Below are positions 8,721-15,469 of a stretch of 29,589 bases of DNA, one piece after another. The DNA is from CAIVAT01 sp038212325 (lineage in GTDB: Bacteria; Bacteroidota; Bacteroidia; Bacteroidales; FEN-979). The DNA lies in the NCBI GenBank assembly GCA_038212325.1, contig JBBQUQ010000039.1:1-29589 (forward strand), read 5' to 3'. The translations under genes were made by a program, and so were the position numbers. The notes beneath the pieces were generated by a model that saw only the letters and a program-made list of their open reading frames with translations, made no database searches and was not told the origin of the DNA. The stretch's first letter is position 1. Each line of letters begins with the position of its first letter.

Positions 8721-9346
8721 ACCTGGCCTCGATCTTCGCCTTTTACGGCAAGAAGACCCTGCTGATGGGGTTCGACCTGCGCAAGCCGAGGATCTTCGAG
8801 GATTTCAACCTCCACAACAAGGCAGGGATCAGCTCATACCTCAGCAACAAAAACAGCCTGCAGGAGGTGATCCAGTATTCGGGCATAGAAAATCTCGACA
8901 TTCTGATGGCCGGGCCGGTACCGCCTAACCCTGCCGAGCTGATCGCTTCGGAAAAATGCGCCGAGATGTTCACGAAGCTGAAGGAGATTTATGAGTACAT
9001 CATTATCGACACCCCGCCGGTGGCCCTTGTCACCGATGCCATCCTCCTCATGAAATATTCGGATGCCAACCTTTTTGTCGTGCGGCAGGGCGTAACCCAC
9101 AAGAAGATCTTTGCCTCGGTGGTCCGCGACCTTCAGTCGCACGACATCCCGAACCTGGCGGTCGTGCTCAACGACTTCAAGATGGACCAGGGGTCGTACG
9201 GGTATGGCTACGGCTACGGCTACGGTTATGGGTATGGTTACGGCTATTACTCCGACGACGTGGAGGAGGGCACAGACGAACCATCATTTTTCAAGCGGAT
9301 TTTTTCGAAGCCGAAGAGGCAGCACAGGAGGAAGAGGGAGGCATAG
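8642..9346 (+). pseudogene. wzc: Wzc C-terminal BY-kinase domain, detached
   Basis: This frame carries a nearly complete bacterial tyrosine-kinase domain of about 234 residues. The Walker A motif is SDMVGAGKTFVSVNLAS (14-30), the A' motif LLMGFDLRKP and the Walker B motif YIIIDTPPV. The C-terminal tail has alternating Tyr-Gly (nine or more tyrosines, encoded at 9197-9250), the autophosphorylation cluster of Wzc. The only nearby start is TTG at 8642, which has no visible ribosome-binding site and begins inside the domain. In intact relatives this domain follows TM2 in the same polypeptide. Kinase residues are preserved, so the break is recent or the fragment is still used. A soluble stand-alone kinase, as in Gram-positive CapB, is conceivable but unproven. 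A strong hairpin follows the stop directly. Confidence 0.8.
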
Positions 9347-9347
9347 A

Positions 9348-9386
9348 CTGGCTATGGCACGCGTCAGAGACGCGCGCCATAGCCAG
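9348..9386. terminator. Hairpin after wzc, GGCACGCGT...ACGCGCGCC family
   Basis: Arms 9348-9365 and 9369-9386 pair over 18 bp with one A/C mismatch and a 3-nt AGA loop. The hairpin begins 2 bp after the stop codon. There is no T run, so intrinsic termination is uncertain. The core matches the hairpin at 10229-10253, including the same mismatch, which indicates a dispersed palindrome family. Confidence 0.7.
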
Positions 9387-9392
9387 ATGAGG

Positions 9393-9448
9393 ATTCAAAA
9401 TGCAAAATGCAAAATACAACGTGCAACGTGCAAAATGCAACGTGCAAA
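9393..9448. repeat. Heptamer tract, eight (A/G)TGCAA(A/C) words
   Basis: Eight consecutive 7-bp words (ATTCAAA, ATGCAAA, ATGCAAA, ATACAAC, GTGCAAC, GTGCAAA, ATGCAAC, GTGCAAA) fill 56 bp between the wzc hairpin and pspC. Two word types alternate irregularly. Confidence 0.88.
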
Positions 9449-9483
9449 ATTATTGTTCTGCCTGGCTGAGGTACCGGTTTTGA

Positions 9484-9504
9484 AATTTACAATTTACAAT
9501 TTAC
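9484..9504. repeat. Heptamer tract AATTTAC x3
   Basis: Three perfect AATTTAC units lie 12 bp beyond the pspC stop codon, in the same intergenic spacer as the tract at 9393-9448. Confidence 0.8.
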
Positions 9505-9515
9505 ATTTTGAATTG

Positions 9516-9707
9516 TCAGACGCGTTCTTCCGGGATGATGATCCAGGCAACAAGGTATGCAAGGAGACCCACTCCGCCGATGAAGAAGGAGACGGCCCAT
9601 AACACCCTTACGAGAACGGGGTCGATGGTGAAGAAGTTGCCCAGTCCGGCGCATACGCCGCCAAGGACACGGTCGGATTTTGAACGGTAAAGTCTTTTTG
9701 GTTCCAT
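9516..9707 (-). CDS. PspC-domain small membrane protein
   Basis: This 63-residue protein is a complete minimal PspC domain. It has the N-terminal KRLYRSKSDRVLGGVCAGLG motif followed by FFTIDPVLVRVLWAV, and a single membrane segment (about 35-58) with GGVGLLAYLVAWIIIPEE at the C-terminus. PspC proteins sit in the inner membrane and take part in envelope-stress responses, in some bacteria as partners of PspA/PspB; no other psp gene is nearby. The start at 9707 has a well-placed -7 box at 9770-9777. The stop abuts a spacer full of heptamer tracts. Short single-domain versions like this are common in Bacteroidota. Confidence 0.88.
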   Translation of the reverse strand: MEPKRLYRSKSDRVLGGVCAGLGNFFTIDPVLVRVLWAVSFFIGGVGLLAYLVAWIIIPEERV

Positions 9708-9769
9708 GGGGTGCAGTATTTGGTGAGGTAATGAGTTGTTAGTTAGATGCGGGATTTTGGGTTGCGTTA

Positions 9770-9777
9770 CAAAGTTA
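9770..9777 (-). promoter_or_regulatory. -7 box for pspC-like gene
   Basis: The minus strand reads TAACTTTG, a match to TAnnTTTG, about 63 bp upstream of the start. Confidence 0.55.
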
Positions 9778-9796
9778 AGGAATAAATGTGTTAGTA

Positions 9797-9854
9797 GTTA
9801 GTCGTCAGTCGTCAGTGATTGCCTGTTACCCTGTTACCTAGTTACCTTCTTACA
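9797..9854. repeat. Mixed 7-bp and 8-bp word tract
   Basis: GTTAGTC, GTCAGTC and GTCAGTG (9797-9817, 7-bp period) are followed after 5 bp by CTGTTACC, CTGTTACC, TAGTTACC and TTCTTACA (9823-9854, 8-bp period). The tract ends 8 bp before the -7 box of the PAS gene, so it occupies that promoter's upstream region. Confidence 0.8.
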
Positions 9855-9862
9855 AAACTCCC

Positions 9863-9870
9863 TACCTTTG
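9863..9870 (+). promoter_or_regulatory. -7 box for PAS gene
   Basis: TACCTTTG matches TAnnTTTG and lies 16 bp before the ATG at 9887, implying a very short leader. No good -33 TTTG is present; an octamer tract occupies that place. Confidence 0.6.
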
Positions 9871-9886
9871 CCCAAAACGCAAGCCT

Positions 9887-10219
9887 ATGGAATGGATCGA
9901 AAAGCTCGACGGCAATGTGATCGTTAGCGACGCACAGGGAAAGATCATCTACATGAATGAAAAGGCCCTGGCGCATTATGAAAAGGATGGCGGCAGCGGC
10001 CTGATCGGCAGGGATTTGCTCGAATGCCACAATGAGGATTCGCGGAGGAAGATCATGGAGATCATGACTTCGGGGCAGAAAAATGTTTACACGATCGAGA
10101 AGCGTGGCACAAAGAAGATCATTTACCAGTCGCCGTGGTTCATGGATGGCGAATTCAGGGGGATCATCGAGCTGTCGCTGGTGATACCGGCTGAGATGCC
10201 GCATTTTGTAAGGGGGTGA
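9887..10219 (+). CDS. Single-domain PAS protein
   Basis: This 110-residue protein consists of one PAS fold: VIVSDAQGKIIYMNEKAL (11-28), GRDLLECHNEDSR (41-53) and a C-terminal sheet with YTIEKRGTKKIIYQSPWF then IIELSLVIPAEMPHFVRG. The ending PxEMPHFVRG and the internal KK(L/I)IYQ(T/S)PW segment are typical of a small stand-alone PAS family found in anaerobes. No output domain is present, so it probably senses a ligand or binds a partner in trans; the ligand is not evident. It has its own promoter and is convergent with fusA, from which it is separated by a hairpin. Function beyond PAS is unknown. Confidence 0.82.
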   Translation: MEWIEKLDGNVIVSDAQGKIIYMNEKALAHYEKDGGSGLIGRDLLECHNEDSRRKIMEIMTSGQKNVYTIEKRGTKKIIYQSPWFMDGEFRGIIELSLVIPAEMPHFVRG

Positions 10220-10228
10220 TGGCATGAT

Positions 10229-10253
10229 CGGCACGCGTTACAAACGCGCGCCG
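10229..10253. terminator. Bidirectional hairpin between PAS gene and fusA
   Basis: GGCACGCGTT (10230-10239) and AACGCGCGCC (10243-10252) flank a 3-nt loop ACA. A C-G pair extends the stem outward. It lies between convergent stop codons and shares its core with the hairpin at 9348-9386. Confidence 0.7.
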
Positions 10254-10254
10254 G

Positions 10255-12330
10255 TTATTTCGCGGCTTTTTTCTCGTCGGCGATTTTTTTAAGCACTTCA
10301 TCCTGCAGGCCTTTGGGCAGTGGGGTGTATTTGAAGAACTCCATGGAGTAGTTGGCGCGTCCGCTGGAGATGTTGCGGAGCTGGGTTGCATAGCCGAACA
10401 TCTCCATCAGGGGCACGAAGGCATTGACTTTTTGCGAGCCCTTGCGGTAGCGGCGCATGGCTTCGATCTTTCCGCGGCGGCGGTTGAGGTTACCCACCAC
10501 GTCGCCGATGTACTCGTCGGGGGTGTTCACCTCCACCTTCATCATCGGTTCGAGCAACACGGGATCGGCTTTCATGAAGCCCTGCTTGAAGCCGATGGAT
10601 GCGCAGGTCTGGAAGGCCATGTCGGAGCTATCGACCGCATGGAAACTGCCGTCGAGCAGCACCACTTTCACGTCGACCACCGGGTAGCCGGCCATCACGC
10701 CGCGTTCGATGGTTTTCATGATGCCCTTATTCACCGAGGGGATGTATTCGGCCGGGATGTTGCCGCCCTTGATCTTTTCGACGAATTCGTAGCCTTTGCC
10801 TTCGTTGGGCTCCATGCGCATGACCACGTGGGCATACTGTCCCTTGCCGCCGGTTTGCTTGGAGTGCTTGTAGTTCGTTTCCACTTCGCTGGTGATCGTT
10901 TCGCGGAAGGCCACGGCGGGCTCGCCCACGATCGCCTCCACCTTGAATTCGGTGAGCAGGCGGTCGACGATGATCTCGAGATGCAGTTCGCCCATGCCGG
11001 CGATGACGGTCTCTTCGGTTTCGTCGTCGAAGCGGACGTTGAAGGAGGGATCTTCCATGGTTAACTTATGGAGCGCTTCACCGAGTTTGGCCTGGTCGGC
11101 GCGCTTGGCCGGGTTGATCTTGAGCTCGATGACACTGGGCGGAATGTGAATGTTTTCGAGCAGCAGCCGGTGTTCGTCGCTGCAAAGCGTGTCGCCGGTT
11201 TTGGTCACCTTCATACCGATGAGGGCTACGATGTCGCCGGGGCCTGCTTCCGAAATCTCTTCGCGATCCTTGGCATGGATGCGGAAAATGCGCCCGACGC
11301 GCTCATGTTTGCCTTTGGTGGAGTTGTACACCTGCATCCCGCTTTTGATGGTGCCGGAGAAGATGCGGGTGAAGGTTTGCTGGCCCACGAACGGGTCGTG
11401 GATCAGTTTGAAGGCCAGGGCCGAAAAAGGCTCCTTTGGCGTGGGGTGGATGGTGTGGAACTTTTCGGGATCGTCGAGGTCGGTGCCGGTCACTGCGCCC
11501 ACATCCACGGGGGAGGGGAGGTAGTCGACCACCGAGTCGAGGAGCATCTGCACCCCTTTATTCTTATAGGCGGCGCCGCAGAAAACCGGGGTGATGAGCA
11601 GCTTGAGGGTGGCATCGCGGAGGGTTTTTTTCATCAGTTCGGGAGAAACCTCCTTGTCTTCCATGAAGAGCTCCATCATTTCATCGTTGAATTCGGCCAG
11701 TTTTTCGACGGCCCACGAACGGGCTTCTTCGGTTTTCTGTTTGTATTCTTCCGGGATTTCGGTTTCGATCTGCTCCATCTCCTTGAACATGTAAGCCTTT
11801 CGTTGGATGATGTCGATGATTCCATCAAAATGCTCTTCCGCGCCCATCGGAAGGTGGAATGGAACCGCGTTTGCGTCGAGGTATTTGTTCATCTGTGCGA
11901 CCACTGCCGGGAAATCGGCACCGGTGCGATCCATTTTATTGATGAACGCAAAGCGGGGCACGCGGTAGCGGTCGGCCTGGTTCCACACGGTTTCGCTCTG
12001 TGGCTCCACGCCGCCTACGGCGCAGAATACGGCGACCATTCCGTCGATTACGCGCAGCGAGCGCTCCACCTCGATGGTGAAGTCGACGTGGCCCGGGGTG
12101 TCGATTAAATTTATCTGATGGCCTTTCCAGGCGCAGGTGATGGCGGCCGATGCGATGGTGATCCCGCGCTCCTGTTCCTGCTTCATAAAGTCCATGGTGG
12201 CGGCACCGTCGTGCACTTCGCCCATCTTGCGGTTTGTTCCTGAAAAGAAGAGGATACGTTCGGTGACAGTGGTCTTTCCGGCGTCGATGTGGGCCGCGAT
12301 TCCTATATTTCTAAGCTTGTTTAATGGCAT
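10255..12330 (-). CDS. fusA: Elongation factor G, canonical GTPase type
   Basis: This 691-residue translocase moves tRNA and mRNA on the ribosome. All G motifs are intact: AHIDAGKTT (G1), ERGITI (switch I), DTPGHVDF with the catalytic His (G3) and NKMDR (G4). Domains II-V follow, ending with RNISSGRANYSMEFFKY. I chose the ATG at 12330 (MPLNKLRNIG). A start nine codons earlier, at 12357, would fall inside the -7 box at 12355-12362. In most bacteria fusA lies in the str operon with rpsL and rpsG. Here it stands alone between a PAS gene and a broken channel gene. Segments such as FFSGTNRKMGEVHDGAATMD and RVIDGMVAVFCAVGGVEPQS look closer to spirochaete/delta-type EF-G than to the str-operon EF-G of Bacteroides. 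It may therefore be an additional paralogue. Confidence 0.93.
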   Translation of the reverse strand: MPLNKLRNIGIAAHIDAGKTTVTERILFFSGTNRKMGEVHDGAATMDFMKQEQERGITIASAAITCAWKGHQINLIDTPGHVDFTIEVERSLRVIDGMVAVFCAVGGVEPQSETVWNQADRYRVPRFAFINKMDRTGADFPAVVAQMNKYLDANAVPFHLPMGAEEHFDGIIDIIQRKAYMFKEMEQIETEIPEEYKQKTEEARSWAVEKLAEFNDEMMELFMEDKEVSPELMKKTLRDATLKLLITPVFCGAAYKNKGVQMLLDSVVDYLPSPVDVGAVTGTDLDDPEKFHTIHPTPKEPFSALAFKLIHDPFVGQQTFTRIFSGTIKSGMQVYNSTKGKHERVGRIFRIHAKDREEISEAGPGDIVALIGMKVTKTGDTLCSDEHRLLLENIHIPPSVIELKINPAKRADQAKLGEALHKLTMEDPSFNVRFDDETEETVIAGMGELHLEIIVDRLLTEFKVEAIVGEPAVAFRETITSEVETNYKHSKQTGGKGQYAHVVMRMEPNEGKGYEFVEKIKGGNIPAEYIPSVNKGIMKTIERGVMAGYPVVDVKVVLLDGSFHAVDSSDMAFQTCASIGFKQGFMKADPVLLEPMMKVEVNTPDEYIGDVVGNLNRRRGKIEAMRRYRKGSQKVNAFVPLMEMFGYATQLRNISSGRANYSMEFFKYTPLPKGLQDEVLKKIADEKKAAK

Positions 12331-12354
12331 TTTTCTGTGTTTTTTAAGGGGGTG

Positions 12355-12362
12355 CAAAGGTA
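12355..12362 (-). promoter_or_regulatory. -7 box for fusA
   Basis: The minus strand reads TACCTTTG, 24 bp upstream of the chosen start. It decides between the two possible initiation codons of fusA. Confidence 0.65.
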
Positions 12363-12576
12363 CAATAAAAATCTGGATTTCAGGGGGGAGGGGTTAAATA
12401 ATTGTTAAATGGTGACGCGTGACGGGTGAGGGAATTGATAACGGATCGACCTTTATCAGCTTCCGCTATTTTCTGACACTTTTAGCATTGTGGGTTGGTG
12501 CAGTTATCTCGGTTTTTTGTCATTATCTTTTTGATATTAGCTGCAACCATCTCTTTTATAATGATTTAACCACAAA

Positions 12577-12977
12577 ATGACCTTTCGATTCAAAACCCGC
12601 GAGGTCCTCCTGTTCATCCTCATATCCCTGGGGGTTTACATGGTTTTTATTTTCGGCTTTGTATGGATTTACTATAAAACGGCCAGCATTGAAATGACTG
12701 CGTGTCGTTTCACACCATTGGCTTTGGCGACATTCACCCGGTTACGCAACTGGGCCGCCAGGTGGTGATGGTTCAGTCGACCCTGTCGCTGTTTTTCACC
12801 GCCATCTTTTCGGGGTTCCTGGTATACTTCGTGATCAAGCGGCCGCAGGATGTTTTTACAACGAAGAAGGTTTACATTCGCTACCGGAATCACCGTTACG
12901 TACTTTCGCTGCGCCTGGGCAACAAAGGGCGGGATATTATTGACCTGAAGAGCAAGGGGAGCTGGCGGAGGGGTTCT
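12577..12977 (+). pseudogene. Two-TM potassium-channel gene, deleted and frameshifted
   Basis: The ATG at 12577 opens with a basic start and TM1 (about 9-34, VLLFILISLGVYMVFIFGF). Near 12698 the frame changes. The new frame gives SFHTIGFGDIHPVTQLGR, where TIGFGD is the potassium selectivity-filter signature, then TM2 (LSLFFTAIFSGFLVYFVI). A cytoplasmic segment RYRNHRYVLSLRLGNKGRDIIDL follows, resembling the start of an inward-rectifier-like C-terminal domain. The turret and pore helix between TM1 and the filter are missing. The C-terminal domain is cut off where the gene meets the convergent msrBA stop at 12978. Intact relatives are well over 200 residues. Filter and TM sequences look unmutated, so the lesion is probably recent. 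A 214-bp spacer upstream shows no clear feature. Confidence 0.78.
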
Positions 12978-13928
12978 TCAAAACCTCTTCAAATACCCAT
13001 GGCAATACGGCGTGCTTCCCTTGTGTTCGTAATAATCCTGGTGGTAATCCTCGGCTTTCCAGAATGTTTTGGCGGGGATCAGTTCGGTGACGATTTTGAA
13101 TCCCTTCTCTTTGAGCAGCGCGATCAGCTTTTCCGCTGTTGCTTTTTGTTCTTCATTCCGGTAAAACACGGCCGATCGGTACTGCTCGCCGTAATCGGGG
13201 CCCTGGTGGTTCCACTGGGTGGGGTCGTGGGTTTCGAAGAACATCCTGGCGACCGTTTCATACGTTGTTTTTCCCGGATCGAAAACCACCTCGATGGCTT
13301 CATAATGGCCGGTATTCCCGGCGCATACCTCCTTGTATGTGGGGCGGTCCTTTTTCCCGCCGGTGTAGCCGACCTCGGTTGAGATCACCCCGTTGATCTT
13401 CTGCATGTAGTATTCCACGCCCCAGAAGCAGCCGCCGGCAAAGATGGCGGTGTCGGTTGTGGCCTGTCGGGCAGGAATGAAATCGAGCGAGATGGAATTC
13501 ACGCAATGGCGGGTGTCTTTATCCGTCAATTCTTCCCCGAGGAAAACATGCCCGAGGTGTGCGCCGCATTTGGCGCATTCGATTTCGGTGCGCATGCCGT
13601 CGGCATCGGGAATGCGCTTTACGGCGCCGGGAATCTCATCGTCGAACGCTGGCCATCCGCAGTGGGCGTCGAACTTGTCGGTTGACCGGTACAGCGGGGT
13701 GCCACACCGTTTGCAGACATAGGTTCCGTTTTCGTTGAACTTCTCGTATTTTCCGGTGTAGGGGGCTTCGGTTCCTTTGTGAACGATCACGCGTTCTTCG
13801 TCGGGGGTTAAGGGTTTGAAATTCATATTTTTTTGAGTAGAAGGTTTGTTTTGAGGTTGGTTCTGGGTGCAGCCGGTAAGGGCCAGGATTAAAAAACCAA
13901 AGGTAAGGATAGTATGATTGATATGCAT
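12978..13928 (-). CDS. msrBA: Lipoprotein MsrB-MsrA fusion, methionine sulfoxide reductase
   Basis: This 316-residue protein repairs oxidised methionine of both stereochemistries, probably on the periplasmic side. Residues 1-20 form a lipoprotein signal with lipobox LTGC (Cys20). The MsrB domain (about 37-152) has the zinc cysteines C72, C75, C118 and C121 and the catalytic C142 in RHCVNSISLDF. The MsrA domain (about 158-316) has the catalytic C167 in GGCFWG and the downstream GYTGG and GHYEA blocks. The B-then-A order without thioredoxin domain is common in Bacteroidota. The start at 13928 gives a good signal peptide. The gene is convergent with the channel remnant, whose coding region runs into its 3' end. 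No clear -7 box was seen upstream. Confidence 0.93.
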   Translation of the reverse strand: MHINHTILTFGFLILALTGCTQNQPQNKPSTQKNMNFKPLTPDEERVIVHKGTEAPYTGKYEKFNENGTYVCKRCGTPLYRSTDKFDAHCGWPAFDDEIPGAVKRIPDADGMRTEIECAKCGAHLGHVFLGEELTDKDTRHCVNSISLDFIPARQATTDTAIFAGGCFWGVEYYMQKINGVISTEVGYTGGKKDRPTYKEVCAGNTGHYEAIEVVFDPGKTTYETVARMFFETHDPTQWNHQGPDYGEQYRSAVFYRNEEQKATAEKLIALLKEKGFKIVTELIPAKTFWKAEDYHQDYYEHKGSTPYCHGYLKRF

Positions 13929-14102
13929 GGAGGAGGCAATTTAGACTGGATAAAAACGGGGAAAGGGTTTGATTATTACTGGGAGGGGGGTGTTTTTTTG
14001 TGACAGGGTAACAGGGTGATGGCAAGGGAATCGGAATTGTTAATAACTTTTCTGATTTTCAGGTTAACCTTTTTGGTTTTTCCTGATTAAGCAGAAAAAT
14101 CT

Positions 14103-14243
14103 ATGAAAACGCACCAAGATTTGAATGCATGGAAAGACCGCATTGAACGGGTCGTTAAAATTTACCAGTTAACAAAGCTTTTTCCAAAAGAAGAGTTGTT
14201 TTCCCTGACCTCCCCCTTTTTTCTACCTTTGCACCACTCCTAA
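14103..14243 (+). pseudogene. Second four-helix-bundle (S23-type) gene, N-terminal stub
   Basis: From the ATG at 14103 the frame reads MKTHQDLNAWKDR, then VVKIYQLTKLFPKEELFSLTS. This is the standard first 36 residues of S23-type four-helix-bundle proteins, up to the point where relatives continue with IRRAAVSIP. Here the frame instead enters the promoter of the kinase gene (TACCTTTG at 14224) and stops at 14243 after 46 codons. About two thirds of the gene is missing. The remnant at 4230-4460 is a different family member, so this is the second such casualty in the window. A short octamer array (GTGACAGG, GTAACAGG at 14000-14015) lies about 90 bp upstream. Confidence 0.82.
14224..14231 (+). 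promoter_or_regulatory. -7 box for PfkB kinase gene
   Basis: TACCTTTG fits TAnnTTTG and lies 22 bp before the ATG at 14254. The deletion that removed the four-helix-bundle gene ends just upstream, so this promoter is preserved. Confidence 0.65.
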
Positions 14244-14253
14244 AACCTCTTTT

Positions 14254-15294
14254 ATGAAAAAGATTCTCGGAATGGGCAATGCCCTGGTTGACATCATGAT
14301 TCCGCTGGAAAGCGACAACATCCTCGAAATGCTGGCACTGCCCAAGGGGAGCATGCAACTGGTCGATATGGAGCGCAGCAATGCAGTGCTTACGGCGCTG
14401 AGGAGTTATGAAAAAAGCCATTCGGCCGGCGGGTCTGCTGCCAACACCATCCACGGGCTGGCCATGCTGGGCGCGCAAACTGGCTACATCGGTGTGGTGG
14501 GGGAAGATGAGCTTGGCGGGATGTTCGTGCGCGATCTCATCCGTGCCGGCGTCGACCCGCACATGATCCACAGCAGGCAGGAGACGGGGCGGGCCGTGGC
14601 GCTGGTGACTCCCGACTCGGAGCGTACCTTTGCGACGTTTTTGGGGGCGGCGATTGAGTTGTCGGCGGATCACCTGGCCCCACCCCTGACCCCTCCCCAA
14701 ACAGGGAGGGGAACGAACGACGAATTACGAAGTACGAAGGAGAAGTTGAGTATATTTAAAGGGTATTCTTATTTTCACATTGAGGGGTACCTTGTTCAGA
14801 ACCATGAGCTGATACGCCGGGCGGTTGAACTTGCGCAGGAGCACGGACTGGTGGTTTCGCTCGACATGGCCAGCTACAACGTGGTGGAGGCCAACAGGGA
14901 TTTTCTGCTGTCGATCATCACCGAATATGTCGACATCGTTTTTGCCAATGAGGATGAGGCGAGGGCGCTTACCGGGCTGGAGCCCGAAGAGGCTCTGCAC
15001 GAATTGAGCAAGTTGTCGGAAATAGCCATCGTAAAAACAGGAAGCAGCGGTTCGCTGGTGAAGTCGGGAGAGGACCGGTATGCGATTGGCGTGATCGATG
15101 TAAACCCCATCGATACCACAGGAGCGGGCGACCTTTACGCCGCCGGGTTCCTTTATGGCCTGTCGAACGGAATGCCGCTGCAGCAGTGCGGCGAGCTTGG
15201 CGCACTGCTGGCCGGGAATGTGATCGAATTTATGGGAGCGAAAATGCCTGACGAGCGGTGGGAGAAGATCAGGGCGGAGGTAATTGGCTTTTAA
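14254..15294 (+). CDS. PfkB-family adenosine kinase-like enzyme with repeat insertion
   Basis: This 346-residue ribokinase-fold enzyme probably phosphorylates adenosine or a related nucleoside or sugar. It shows the substrate-lid motif GGSAANT (59-65), the anion-hole and catalytic block DTTGAGD (287-293, catalytic Asp293) and SLDMASYNVVE in the central sheet. The last is typical of adenosine-kinase-like PfkB proteins of Bacteroidota. Residues 142-165 (14677-14748) are foreign: the DNA is half a REP-like palindrome joined to a heptamer tract, inserted without loss of frame between ELSADHL and the normal FKGYSYFHIEGYL. Without the insert the protein would have the usual length of about 323-325. 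The inserted loop is rich in Pro, Thr and Gly and is likely surface-exposed. The catalytic parts are intact. Confidence 0.85.
   Translation: MKKILGMGNALVDIMIPLESDNILEMLALPKGSMQLVDMERSNAVLTALRSYEKSHSAGGSAANTIHGLAMLGAQTGYIGVVGEDELGGMFVRDLIRAGVDPHMIHSRQETGRAVALVTPDSERTFATFLGAAIELSADHLAPPLTPPQTGRGTNDELRSTKEKLSIFKGYSYFHIEGYLVQNHELIRRAVELAQEHGLVVSLDMASYNVVEANRDFLLSIITEYVDIVFANEDEARALTGLEPEEALHELSKLSEIAIVKTGSSGSLVKSGEDRYAIGVIDVNPIDTTGAGDLYAAGFLYGLSNGMPLQQCGELGALLAGNVIEFMGAKMPDERWEKIRAEVIGF
14677..14748. repeat. Composite repeat inserted in frame in the kinase gene
   Basis: The first part contains CCCCTCCC (14690-14697) and GGGAGGGG (14704-14711) around a short loop, preceded by CACCCCTGA. It is a truncated copy of the palindromes at 1306-1354 and 15297-15380. 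The second part is GAACGAC, GAATTAC, GAAGTAC, GAAGGAG (14715-14742), a heptamer tract. Net extra length is about 63-66 nt, a multiple of three. Confidence 0.82.
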
Positions 15295-15296
15295 AG

Positions 15297-15380
15297 CACC
15301 TCAACTCCCAACCCCTTCTCCTGAGAAAGAGAAGGGGAGTTCCCTCTCCCTTCAGGGGAGGGTTAGGGTGAGGTGAATAA
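15297..15380. repeat. REP-like palindrome, long copy
   Basis: CACCTCAACTCCCAACCCC opens and GGGTTAGGGTGAGGTGAATAA closes an 84-bp imperfect palindrome. It contains a second inner inversion (CCCCTTCTC with GAGAAGGGG). It starts 2 bp after the kinase stop, like the capF copy, and could end its transcript. The right flank GGTGAATAA is shared with 1351-1359. Confidence 0.8.
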
Positions 15381-15383
15381 GTC

Positions 15384-15414
15384 TTTGTTTTTTTCCGAAA
15401 AATTCCTAATTTTG
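15384..15414 (+). promoter_or_regulatory. Promoter for EF-G2 gene
   Basis: TTTG at 15384-15387 and TAATTTTG at 15407-15414 are separated by 19 bp, an excellent match to the Bacteroidota -33/-7 promoter. They lie 55 bp before the ATG at 15470. Confidence 0.75.
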
Positions 15415-15469
15415 TGGCCCTTACCCGAAAATTTTTATTTTCAACCATTTATATAATCACTTAACTGCC

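Noticed and set aside
9197..9250. Tyr-Gly repeat region as another word tract
   Set aside because: The period is 6 and follows codons with synonymous variation; it is the natural Wzc tyrosine cluster.
12331..12357. Longer fusA start at 12357
   Set aside because: It would overlap the -7 box, so it would not be transcribed.
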